Assembly: GCA_035711465.1 (NCBI GenBank)
Contig: DASTCC010000080.1
Location: forward strand, 1-32,348
Source of the DNA: DASTCC01 sp035711465
Lineage (GTDB): Bacteria > Acidobacteriota > Vicinamibacteria > Vicinamibacterales > SCN-69-37
DNA: 32,348 bases
Direction of reading: 5' to 3'
Shown: positions 7,714 through 15,217 of the stretch, piece by piece
Position numbering within the stretch: the first letter of the stretch is position 1
How the letters are laid out: every line of letters begins with the position of its first letter
Program-made: the position numbers and the translations under genes
The notes under the pieces: generated by a model
The model's input: only the letters and a program-made list of their open reading frames with translations
Told to the model about the DNA's origin: nothing
The model's database searches: none

Positions 7714-10650
7714 CTAGAACAACAACCGAAACGCCACCTGCATGCGCCGCGGGTTGAAGTAGCTGCGCGGCGTGTTGAAGGCCGAGTCGTGCACCGACGG
7801 CTGGAAGTTGTAGCCGGTCTGTTTGTTGAAGACGTTGAAGACGTCGGCGATGATCTGGAACGTCAGGCGCGTGCGGAAGTGCACGTTCTGCGTGTAGTTC
7901 AGGTCCATCTGCACGTGCGAGGGCGTCCGCCGCGTTCCGGCGGGCTCCGCGTAGCGGATCGTGTCGCTCGTCGACGATCCCACGAGCGGCCGGTAGATCT
8001 CGTAGTTCCAGGCCTCCCACGGCTGACCCGACTGCGCGACGATGTAGGTGCCCGCGGTCGCGCTCCACGGCAGCGCGCGGTAGCCGTAGAGTTTGAACAT
8101 GTGGGGGCGGTCGCCGTGCAGGTCGCCGTCCTTCATGTCCCACAGCTGCCGGCCGGCGCCGTCTGCGATGTTCGACGAGCCGATGAACGTGTTCATGTCG
8201 TTGTTCGTCGCGGCGCCGTCCTGGTCGAAGTTGCCGTAGTAGTGGCTCCAGGTGTACGAGCCGCGCAGGTAGGTCTGCCCGGTCCGCCACTCGGCTTCCA
8301 TCGTCACCTCGTTGTAGCGGGTGTAGGCGCCGTCGAGCTCGGCGATGACGTAGCTGCCGCCGCTGCCGATCTCCGCGGTGCGTGCCGCCAGATCGGGAAT
8401 GTAGAGCTCGCGCGGAATGTCCGGCGGCGGGTTGAACGCCGTCCGCGCGGTGTTGTTGGTGTCTTCCCAGAAGTTGCTGGCGCGCCGATGGCGGTAGTAG
8501 AGGCGGCCGGTGACCCGCTCGGTGATCTGCCGGCTCGTGCCGAGCAGGAACTCGTCCACCTGGCGCGGATCGAGATCCTCGACGAACAGCTTGCCGGTGG
8601 ACGAGTTCACGGTCTCGGTCGCGAACAGCCGGCCGTTGGCGTCGAAGTGGGCGTCGACGAAGAGGTTGTTGAAGTTGCGATCCCACGACGCCGCGCGCGG
8701 CAGCGAGCTGGCCGCCGGGTTGTAGCGCGCGTAGCTGGCGAACGCGGTGTCCGACCCGTTGTAGGCCCAGGTCGCGCCGAGCCGCGGCTGGATCATCTTG
8801 CCCCAGCCGATCTCGTACATCTTGTAGCGCGTGCCCGGCGAGGTGACGAATCCAGTGAGCGGTTTGGTCGGGTCCTCAGCGAGGCCCTGCCCGTAGAGCG
8901 TGTCCCTGCTGAAGAGCACGCCGGCGTTGAACGTCCAGTTGCCGTAGCGGATCGTGTCGTTGAGCTCGATCGACTGCGAGCGGTACTCGGAGTGCACGTT
9001 CGGCGAGACACCCGGCGTGACCCGCAGGAAGCGGGTGGTGAAGAAGGGTGACTGTCCGGTGCCCGCAATCGCGGAGCCGCGGCCGCCGGGAATCGTGATC
9101 GTGCCCCAGCCGTTCGACGTCCGTTCGAGATCCTCAGAATCCTGGTACCACTGGTCGCCGGCGTGCAGCTCGTGGCTGATCGTCGATCCGAGCGTGTAGT
9201 TGTAGCCGAACTGGATCTCGTCGCGGAAGAAGTCATCGCGATCGAACTGCGTGCCGTAGCCGACCTTGCCGCCGCCGGTGGGGACGCCGTTGGTCAGGTA
9301 GCCGTAGCGGTCGATGAACGGCTGCACGAACGCGTTGTAAGCCGCGTTGTTCGCGACCGGCTGCGGCACGGTCAGCTGGCCGACGGTGTCCAGGTTATTC
9401 ACGTCGAGCTGCGTGCCGATCGTCGACGACGAGGTCTGCGTCGCCAGGAACGCCGGCTCGGAGAAGTTGTCGTTGCCGAAATGGCTGTACTTGAAGGTCG
9501 CGAAGCTGCGCGCGTTGGCCACCCACGAGCCCTCGAGCGTCGCGATGCGCAGGCCCACCTCGGTCCGGCTGCCGGTCTCCGGCCCGACGTTCGAGTCGAA
9601 GCGCTCGTTGGTGTTGTCGTCGCGATCGGATCCGCGGTAGCTGAAGTTGATCAGCGTGTCGGACCGCGGCGTCAGCGTGAACTTGACGAAGCCCTCGTTG
9701 CGGGAGTTGTCGTAGTCGGGCAGCGGGCCGTACAGGTTGGTGCGATCGTTCCGGTTCGAGGTCGGCCGGTAGTAGGACGCGTAGAAGAACAGGTTGTCGC
9801 GGATGAGCGGACCGCCGAAGCTCATGTCGGTCCAGCTGCGATCCTGCTCGAACCGGGAGGCGATGCCGGAGTCGAGCGAAGCCGACATCGCCTCGTTCTG
9901 AAACTGGATCCCGATCTGTCCGGTGTAGCGGTTCGTACCCGACTTGCTGACCGAGTCGACGGAGAAGCCGCCGGCGCGATCGAAGTTGATGGCGCGCGCA
10001 CCGCCCTGCGTCGACGTGATCTGCGCGATGTCATGCGACGACGGCTCGGCCGACAGCGTGCCGAACAGCGGCAGCGTCACGTTGGCGCCGTCGAACTGGT
10101 AGACGTTGTCCTGACCGCTGCCGCCGGCGCTCGGGCCGCGGACGAGATCCTCGGTGTACTGCACCGCCGGCAGCATCTTGATGAGATCGCGATACTCCTG
10201 ACCGACGGGCATCTGGCGGAACTGCGCGCTCGTGAGCGCGTTCTGAATCGTCGGCGCCGTCCGGTTCACCAGCGACGTCTCGGCCGTGACCGTGACCTGC
10301 TCGGCCACGCCGGCGACCCCGAGCGTGGTGTCGATGACGGTGTTGATGCCGAGCTGGACCTGCGCCTGGCGCGTCGATTTCTGCATGCCGGACAACGTGA
10401 AGTCCAGGGTGTAGAGACCGGGCGGCAGCGCCGGCAGCCGGTATTCGCCTTGCGGTCCGGTGACCGTGACCCGCGGCGTCGGCAGGACGTCCGACCGGGC
10501 CTCCACGGTGACGCCGGGGAGCACCGACCCGTCCGTGGCGGTGACGATCCCGGAGAGGGAACCGGTCTGCTGAGCGAAGACCGTTCGAGCTGGAACAAGG
10601 AGGACGACGCAAAGCCACAAGAGCGTACGGAGTGCGCGGCGATTAGACAT
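7714..10650 (-). CDS. TonB-dependent receptor-like outer membrane protein with carboxypeptidase-like regulatory domain
   Basis: 978 residues. Residues 1-26 form a signal peptide, with likely cleavage after VFA before QQTG. Residues ~28-115 are a carboxypeptidase regulatory-like beta-sandwich (GIVTATDGSVLPGVTVEA, then GEYRLPALPPGLYTL). Residues ~120-240 resemble the TonB plug, and ~250-978 form the barrel, ending in FRLLF with a terminal Phe as expected for an outer membrane barrel. This architecture is that of the Oar-like receptors expanded in Acidobacteria. The ligand is unknown. A GAGG lies 7 nt upstream of the ATG and a TATAAT shortly before that, so the gene probably has its own promoter within the end of the MATE gene. 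No SusD partner is nearby. Confidence 0.92.
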   Translation of the reverse strand: MSNRRALRTLLWLCVVLLVPARTVFAQQTGSLSGIVTATDGSVLPGVTVEARSDVLPTPRVTVTGPQGEYRLPALPPGLYTLDFTLSGMQKSTRQAQVQLGINTVIDTTLGVAGVAEQVTVTAETSLVNRTAPTIQNALTSAQFRQMPVGQEYRDLIKMLPAVQYTEDLVRGPSAGGSGQDNVYQFDGANVTLPLFGTLSAEPSSHDIAQITSTQGGARAINFDRAGGFSVDSVSKSGTNRYTGQIGIQFQNEAMSASLDSGIASRFEQDRSWTDMSFGGPLIRDNLFFYASYYRPTSNRNDRTNLYGPLPDYDNSRNEGFVKFTLTPRSDTLINFSYRGSDRDDNTNERFDSNVGPETGSRTEVGLRIATLEGSWVANARSFATFKYSHFGNDNFSEPAFLATQTSSSTIGTQLDVNNLDTVGQLTVPQPVANNAAYNAFVQPFIDRYGYLTNGVPTGGGKVGYGTQFDRDDFFRDEIQFGYNYTLGSTISHELHAGDQWYQDSEDLERTSNGWGTITIPGGRGSAIAGTGQSPFFTTRFLRVTPGVSPNVHSEYRSQSIELNDTIRYGNWTFNAGVLFSRDTLYGQGLAEDPTKPLTGFVTSPGTRYKMYEIGWGKMIQPRLGATWAYNGSDTAFASYARYNPAASSLPRAASWDRNFNNLFVDAHFDANGRLFATETVNSSTGKLFVEDLDPRQVDEFLLGTSRQITERVTGRLYYRHRRASNFWEDTNNTARTAFNPPPDIPRELYIPDLAARTAEIGSGGSYVIAELDGAYTRYNEVTMEAEWRTGQTYLRGSYTWSHYYGNFDQDGAATNNDMNTFIGSSNIADGAGRQLWDMKDGDLHGDRPHMFKLYGYRALPWSATAGTYIVAQSGQPWEAWNYEIYRPLVGSSTSDTIRYAEPAGTRRTPSHVQMDLNYTQNVHFRTRLTFQIIADVFNVFNKQTGYNFQPSVHDSAFNTPRSYFNPRRMQVAFRLLF

Positions 10651-10671
10651 GCAGGGGCCTCATTTCGCGCG

Positions 10672-10677
10672 ATTATA
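10672..10677 (-). promoter_or_regulatory. Consensus -10 box for the TonB-type receptor gene
   Basis: The minus strand reads TATAAT here, 21 bp before the ATG at 10650. The GAGG ribosome site (reverse complement of 10658-10661) lies between. A transcript would start about 14 nt before the ATG. The matching -35 position falls across the stop of the upstream MATE gene and does not resemble TTGACA. Confidence 0.45.
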
Positions 10678-10695
10678 TCGCCGTTGGTCGCGGCT

Positions 10696-12111
10696 TCAGG
10701 CCTGAGCCGGTCCGACCTTGACGGCGATGGCGCGCCACTTCCCCTGACGGAAGCGGATCACGCTGAGCGTCGCGCGCGTGGCGTGGCCGAGCACGATCGC
10801 CGACCAGATGTGCGCCGCTTGCAGCCCGGTCGTCGACGCGAACAGCGTGCACAGGCCGATCGGCACGACGACCTGCGAAATGATCGAGATGAAGAGCGGC
10901 CCGCGCGTGTCCCCGGTGCCCTGGAGGCCGCCGGTGTAGACGAGCGCGACGGTCACGAAGAACGCCGAGACGGCGAGATACTGCAGCAGCTGACGGCCGA
11001 TCTGGAACGGAATACCTTCGTTCAACGAGAACGCGCCGAGCAGGGGACCGGGAATCACGACGAACAGGAAGCTGATCGCCGCGGCGACGCCGAGTCCGAT
11101 GCTGGCGGCGACGCGCGCCGCGCCGGCGCTGCGGTCGGGACGCCCGGCGCCGAGATTCTGACCGGCCACCGCCGCGGTCGCGCCCATCAAGCCAACCGAC
11201 GTCCAGGTCACGAGCGAGAACAGCTCGGTGTAGCCGACGGCGTACGCCGCCTGCGCCTCGGCGCTGTGTTCGAGCGAGCCGATGAACCGGAGCAGCAGCA
11301 CGCCGGCGAGATTCATCACCACGCCCTGAAAGCCTGTCGGCAACCCGAACCGGAACAGCTCCTTGATCATCGGCCAGTCCGGCTTGAACGACATCGTTCG
11401 CGTGAAACGGATCACCAGGCGGTCGTTGAAGAGCAGCCACAGAAAGATCAGCGCCGTGATCCCGCTGGCGAGCGAGGTGCCGATCGCCGCGCCCATCGCG
11501 CCCAGCGGAGGGAAGGGACCGAAGCCGCCGATGAGGAAGATGTTGAAGAAGATGTTGAGCGCCGTCATCACCAGGCCGAGCCACAGCGGCGTCCGCGCAT
11601 CGCCGGCGGCGCGCAGCGCGCCGCTCATCATGAAGAAGGTCATCATGCCGATGCTGCAGACGAACATGATGCGGATGAACGGCAGCGCCTCGGCCTGCAC
11701 TTCGGGCGACGCGTGGACCAGCGAGAGCAGCCACGGCGCCGCGAAGTAGCCGACCGGCGCGAGGACGCCGAACGCCATGAAGACACTGGTCAGAAACGCC
11801 TGGTAGACGGTCCGGTTCACCTGGGCGGAGTCCCCGGCCCCGGCAAAGCGCGCCACCAGCACGCCCATGCCGGCGAACACGGACATCACGAAGACGATCA
11901 CCAGAATGAATATCTGCAGGCTGACGCCGATCGCCGCGTTGCCGACGTGGCCGACGAACGCCCCGACCATGGCGTGATCGACGACGCCCTGGAGTCCGCC
12001 GATCGCGTTCTGCAGCATCGTCGGCCAGGCGAGGCGCCACACCGCGCTCTGGAGCGGCCCTTCGACGATGGACTTGTCGAATTGCTTTCGTGGTCGGAGT
12101 GGATGGGCCAT
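10696..12111 (-). CDS. MATE family multidrug/metabolite exporter
   Basis: 471 residues with about 12 predicted transmembrane helices and two homologous halves, as expected for MATE antiporters. The first helix region reads AWPTMLQNAIGGLQGVVDHA, matching the start of the MatE domain with its P-x-x-x-x-N core and the Asp in VDHAMVG. The second half repeats the pattern (FRFGLPTGFQGVVMNLAGVL). Proteins of this family export cationic compounds or metabolites in exchange for Na+ or H+; the substrate cannot be told from sequence. The upstream region lacks a clear ribosome site. The stop lies 45 bp before the receptor gene on the same strand, so readthrough into the receptor is possible. Confidence 0.93.
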   Translation of the reverse strand: MAHPLRPRKQFDKSIVEGPLQSAVWRLAWPTMLQNAIGGLQGVVDHAMVGAFVGHVGNAAIGVSLQIFILVIVFVMSVFAGMGVLVARFAGAGDSAQVNRTVYQAFLTSVFMAFGVLAPVGYFAAPWLLSLVHASPEVQAEALPFIRIMFVCSIGMMTFFMMSGALRAAGDARTPLWLGLVMTALNIFFNIFLIGGFGPFPPLGAMGAAIGTSLASGITALIFLWLLFNDRLVIRFTRTMSFKPDWPMIKELFRFGLPTGFQGVVMNLAGVLLLRFIGSLEHSAEAQAAYAVGYTELFSLVTWTSVGLMGATAAVAGQNLGAGRPDRSAGAARVAASIGLGVAAAISFLFVVIPGPLLGAFSLNEGIPFQIGRQLLQYLAVSAFFVTVALVYTGGLQGTGDTRGPLFISIISQVVVPIGLCTLFASTTGLQAAHIWSAIVLGHATRATLSVIRFRQGKWRAIAVKVGPAQA

Positions 12112-12400
12112 CGAGACGCTTGGAAGCCGTTATTGTCACCCGGCGCAACCGCCCGCGACCGGTCGTGGAAGGCGTATCCGGAAGCCGACCAGGAGACAAA
12201 AATCTGCCTGTCGGATGTCTACCTCCAGCGGTCCGGACGCCCGTACGCCCGTAAACCTCTGATAGGCAGACTTGCCCAATAACCCGGAGACCGCGCAGCT
12301 CTTGAGCTTACGGCGAAACCAACAGAAACGTTAGAGCATCCAATACACTGTGGCCTCTGCCGGCAGTCCTCTTGCTCCTTCGAGGCCAGCAGGTGGCATC
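12112..12400. other. Intergenic region between MATE gene and zinc-ribbon gene
   Basis: 289 bp between divergent genes with no supported coding sequence. It is less GC-rich than the genes around it. TACACT at 12344-12349 is a possible -10 for the plus gene, whose ribosome site AGGTGG lies at 12391-12396. A TCTGCCT near 12203 and an AGGCAGA near 12265 could pair over about 60 nt. I see no clear -35 or operator. Confidence 0.3.
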
Positions 12401-12820
12401 ATGCGTTTGACCTACGTTGGCGTTCCTTTGGTGGCCGGTACGGCCGGTTTGATGTACGGGCGCAGCTCGTACTGGTGGATGCCGATTGGCCTCGCGCTCG
12501 GCACGATGGCGATTGCGCACTTCGCGCGGTGCCGTCATCCGCATCCGGCTTTGCAGCCGGCTCTACGCGACGAGCACGGCGAGCTGGTGCAGCCGGCGCG
12601 ATGGATGTGTCACGACTGCGGCAGGTCGTGGGCCGCTGACTTCGAGAAGACGCAGACGCCGGTGGTCCGTTATTCCGGCTTCGACCAGACCAAGGCCGCC
12701 GACGCCGCGCGCCGCGCGCGCGAGCTCGAGATTCGTCAGCGCGAGCTGGCGATGAATCGCGCCGGCATGCCCGATGGACCGACGTCGCCGGTGCTCGTCC
12801 GGTCGCGCAAGGCCGGTTAG
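12401..12820 (+). CDS. Small membrane protein with a zinc ribbon, unknown function
   Basis: 139 residues from the ATG at 12401, chosen over an in-frame GTG at 12350 because AGGTGG sits 4 nt upstream of the ATG. Two short hydrophobic segments occupy residues ~5-20 and ~28-43. Next come CRHPHP and, about 30 residues on, CHDCGRSW: a Cys/His pair and a CxxC that could bind one zinc. The C-terminal part (~85-120) is a charged helix rich in Ala, Arg and Glu, followed by a short disordered tail. I do not recognise the family. The layout (membrane hairpin, zinc ribbon, charged helix) suggests a cytoplasm-facing accessory protein but gives no function. It is transcribed alone and faces the metzincin lipoprotein gene. 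Confidence 0.65.
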   Translation: MRLTYVGVPLVAGTAGLMYGRSSYWWMPIGLALGTMAIAHFARCRHPHPALQPALRDEHGELVQPARWMCHDCGRSWAADFEKTQTPVVRYSGFDQTKAADAARRARELEIRQRELAMNRAGMPDGPTSPVLVRSRKAG

Positions 12821-12853
12821 CGCGCCGTTCGGGCTTTTCTCGTTCCCTCCAAG

Positions 12854-12881
12854 GCGGCGATTCGCGTCAGCGGATCGCCGC
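12854..12881 (+). terminator. Probable terminator between convergent genes
   Basis: GCGGCGAT (12854-12861) pairs with ATCGCCGC (12874-12881) over a 12-nt loop, followed by TTGCCATTTTCC. A weaker GCC/GGC hairpin followed by TTTTCT lies just before it, around 12828-12840. Either could end the transcript of the zinc-ribbon gene. The stem overlaps the last codons of the convergent gene. Confidence 0.4.
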
Positions 12882-14480
12882 TTGCCATTTTCCGGCGCCC
12901 GCATGCTGCGGCGAGGCCATGGCGGGCGGGTCGGTGTCGGGCGAGCGATTGCCAGGCGGCCGCCGGAACGCAAATCGCGTCGCCGCGCGATCGAAGGCCG
13001 TCGGTTCCCGCTGCCCGTTCTCGTTCATCACGGAGTCCGCGCTGGTCACGTGGTGATACCCGAGCGCATGCCCAAGCTCGTGCGCGCGAAGCGAGCGCTT
13101 GAAGACGTTGCTGCTGCGATCGAAGTCGCGATCGAGCAGGACGACGCCACCCGTCACCGTGCCGTCCGTGTCCTGCCGCCAGCGGCCGAACCCCCAGTAA
13201 CCGGTGGCATCCGCAAGCCCGACGACGCGGACGACGGTAATCGATCCGTCGTTGAGGAGCGAGACCGTCGCTCCTTCGTTCGACAGATTCCGGCTGACGT
13301 TGGCGAATTGAGCGAAGGTCTCGCCGGTCAACTGCGGCAGCGCCCAGCGCAGATCCCCGAGGAGTGCCTCGGTCTCAGCGTCGCTCATCAGATCGCCCAC
13401 CGCTGTCCCTGACGCCATGTTGACGTCCGCGAACCGCACGGCGCGCCGTTCGATGATCAACGGCGGCGCGGCCCGCCATCGCCGCAGAAGCGGACGGCGG
13501 ACCATCTCGTCGAACGCGCCCAGGTTGAACGATGCAGGCATCAGGTCGATGGTGATGCCGCTGCCCGGCGCTGTCAGAGAGGTCTGACGTTCGACTACGC
13601 CGCCGCCGCGGAACGTCACCGCGCAGGTACTCGTCGCCGAGGTCACGGAAAGCTGGAAATCGCCGTTGGCGGCCGAGGTCGTCGCGGTCACGCCGTCCCC
13701 GAAGATCTGAATCCCGCCGATGCCGCCGTTGTCGAGCCCGTTGACGACCCGACCGCTCGCGAGCAGCCCATCGGCGCCGAGGCGAAAGTCGGCGGTCATG
13801 TCGCCGCCGACTGCAATCGACCTGGTCTGCGCCACGAAGCCCGCAGCCGTCACTTTCACGGTCGCGGCGCCCTCGGGCAGATCGGCGAGCCGATATCGAC
13901 CGCCGGCGTCCGTCGTCGCCTGCGGTCCGGCGATCGCGCCGGAAACGATCTCGATGCGCGCGCCGGCGATCGGTTGGCTGCTGCTGTCGGCGCGCACCGT
14001 ACCGGTCAGCGCGAATCGCGCGGATGGTCCAGGCGCGGGCGGCGTTGGCGCGGGCGCTGGTCCGGACGGGGGTTCCGCGGCGAGCGCGAAGTCGATCGTG
14101 GCGTTCGCGTCGAGATCGATGGGGGTCGTCTTCGATCCCACACTCTCTGCCGATGCGCGCACGGTCATGTCGCCGCCGCGAAGCTCGTTGAGCTGATAGC
14201 GTCCCTCGGTATCGGTCGTCGTCCGTCGTCCCGCGTTGGCGCCGTCGATGATCTCGACGATGGCGGAAGCGATGGCGTGGTTCGCGGGCTGCAGGAGCAC
14301 GCGCCCGCTCAGCGAGAAGGATTGCTGCTCGGCGTCGACACCAGATGGATCTGGTGCCGTCGGCGACGTCGGTGATCTACCGCCGCATGCCGCGAAGGCG
14401 ACTGACACGACGAGTGCGTACGCCGTCGTACGACACGCGCTCGCGGTCCAGCGCCATGACGATGTTCGCCACGACCGCAT
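12867..14480 (-). CDS. Metzincin-like zinc metalloprotease lipoprotein with N-terminal beta-sandwich repeats
   Basis: 537 residues. An N-terminal hydrophobic segment (19-32) ends AFAAC, so Cys32 is a plausible lipid anchor, although Phe at -3 is not typical. Three beta-sandwich domains of the carboxypeptidase-regulatory type follow, about residues 53-133, 156-234 and 238-312, the first two separated by a Pro/Ala-rich linker (136-153). The catalytic part is at 345-510: HELGHALGYHH at 467-477 fits the metzincin signature HExxHxxGxxH, and SVMN at 483-486 fits the Met-turn. This resembles matrixin-like exported peptidases. The substrate is probably extracellular protein. The minus-strand start at 14480 is the only ATG ahead of the signal segment and has no convincing ribosome site. 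Confidence 0.82.
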   Translation of the reverse strand: MRSWRTSSWRWTASACRTTAYALVVSVAFAACGGRSPTSPTAPDPSGVDAEQQSFSLSGRVLLQPANHAIASAIVEIIDGANAGRRTTTDTEGRYQLNELRGGDMTVRASAESVGSKTTPIDLDANATIDFALAAEPPSGPAPAPTPPAPGPSARFALTGTVRADSSSQPIAGARIEIVSGAIAGPQATTDAGGRYRLADLPEGAATVKVTAAGFVAQTRSIAVGGDMTADFRLGADGLLASGRVVNGLDNGGIGGIQIFGDGVTATTSAANGDFQLSVTSATSTCAVTFRGGGVVERQTSLTAPGSGITIDLMPASFNLGAFDEMVRRPLLRRWRAAPPLIIERRAVRFADVNMASGTAVGDLMSDAETEALLGDLRWALPQLTGETFAQFANVSRNLSNEGATVSLLNDGSITVVRVVGLADATGYWGFGRWRQDTDGTVTGGVVLLDRDFDRSSNVFKRSLRAHELGHALGYHHVTSADSVMNENGQREPTAFDRAATRFAFRRPPGNRSPDTDPPAMASPQHAGAGKWQAAIR

Positions 14481-14772
14481 GGGCCCTGAAACTGCAAGGC
14501 ACTTGCCAGCGATGTCCTTTCAGAGTTCAGGCCGAAAAACGCGCAAAAACAATGCTTGCAGGGTAGATCTCACACAGTCGGGCAGAAACGGCCAGTCGTC
14601 GGAATCGACGACGTCGGCGACGGTGCGCGGACCACTTCGACGAGCTCGAGACGCACACGCGAGCCGATCGCGAGCGCTCGAGGCACGCGCAGGCTCATCG
14701 TCGGAGGGTGCGGGGCGTGTCCGATCGCGAACGCGTTGCGCCGCTGGCGGGGGAAGTGCTAGTGTGTTGACA
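14481..14772. other. Intergenic region before the BlaI gene
   Basis: About 290 bp between divergent genes, without a coding sequence I can support. A possible BlaI-gene promoter is TTGCGC at 14736-14741 and TAGTGT at 14760-14765 (18-bp spacer), which would start transcription at the edge of the operator. A perfect TTGACA at 14767-14772 abuts the operator but has no usable -10 at the proper distance. I see no promoter for the minus-strand gene. Confidence 0.35.
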
Positions 14773-14792
14773 CCTGCTAGCCGATTAGCAGG
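14773..14792 (+). promoter_or_regulatory. Inverted-repeat operator of the BlaI/M56 operon
   Basis: CCTGCTA (14773-14779) and TAGCAGG (14786-14792) form a perfect 7-bp inverted repeat with a 6-bp spacer, 15 bp before the BlaI start. The right arm merges with the ribosome site AGGAGAG (14790-14796). A dimeric winged-helix repressor bound here would block both promoter and leader. Autoregulation is the rule for BlaI/MecI proteins; binding at this exact site is inferred. Confidence 0.65.
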
Positions 14793-14807
14793 AGAGAGCG
14801 ACCTGTC

Positions 14808-15215
14808 GTGAGCCCACGCCGCCGTCCGTCACCGCCCGCCTCGGCCAGCCTCGGCCGCCGCGAGCGCCAGATTCTCGAAACCGTGTACCGCCTCGGCCGC
14901 GCCACCGTCGCGCAGGTGCGCGCCGAGCTGCCCGATCCACCGTCGTATTCGGCGGTCCGCGGCATGCTCAACCTCCTCGAGGAGAAGGCGCATCTCACGC
15001 ACGAACAGGATGGCCTGCGTTACGTCTATCTGCCTGTGGTGGACGCCGCCGAGGCGAGCCGCAGCGCGCTCGCGCACGTCGTCCAGACGTTCTTCGGCGG
15101 GTCGTCGGCCGATGCGGCCTCGGCGCTCCTGGAGCTGCCCCACCGCCGGATGTCGCGCAAGGAGCTTTCGCAGTTGTCGGCGCTGGTCCGCCAGGCCATG
15201 CGCGAAGGGAGATAG
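14808..15215 (+). CDS. BlaI/MecI/CopY family transcriptional repressor
   Basis: 135 residues from a GTG start, preceded by AGGAGAG 11 nt upstream. The N-terminal winged helix spans residues ~15-85: LGRRERQILETVYRLGRATV, then the recognition region PDPPSYSAVRGMLNLLEEKA and a wing with LRYVYLPVV. The C-terminal part (~95-130) is a helical dimerisation region. In known systems such repressors are cleaved or released when a partner M56 membrane peptidase senses a signal. The partner is encoded 2 bp downstream, so the two are one operon. The inverted repeat at 14773-14792 is its likely operator. The signal is unknown; no beta-lactamase gene is in view. Confidence 0.92.
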   Translation: MSPRRRPSPPASASLGRRERQILETVYRLGRATVAQVRAELPDPPSYSAVRGMLNLLEEKAHLTHEQDGLRYVYLPVVDAAEASRSALAHVVQTFFGGSSADAASALLELPHRRMSRKELSQLSALVRQAMREGR

Positions 15216-15217
15216 TC

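Noticed and set aside
12213..12236. TGTCTACCTC stretch resembling the second dyad at 22538
   Set aside because: Only one half-site is present and the partner half-site is missing, so the resemblance is probably chance.
9163..12282. Very long plus-strand open frame across the receptor and MATE genes
   Set aside because: It is antisense to two well-recognised proteins, its translation is low-complexity Arg/Glu/Ala-rich text, and it has no family features. High GC explains the open frame.
14767..14772. Perfect TTGACA before the BlaI operator
   Set aside because: No acceptable -10 lies 16-18 bp downstream (the position reads AGGAGA), so I do not call it as the -35 box.
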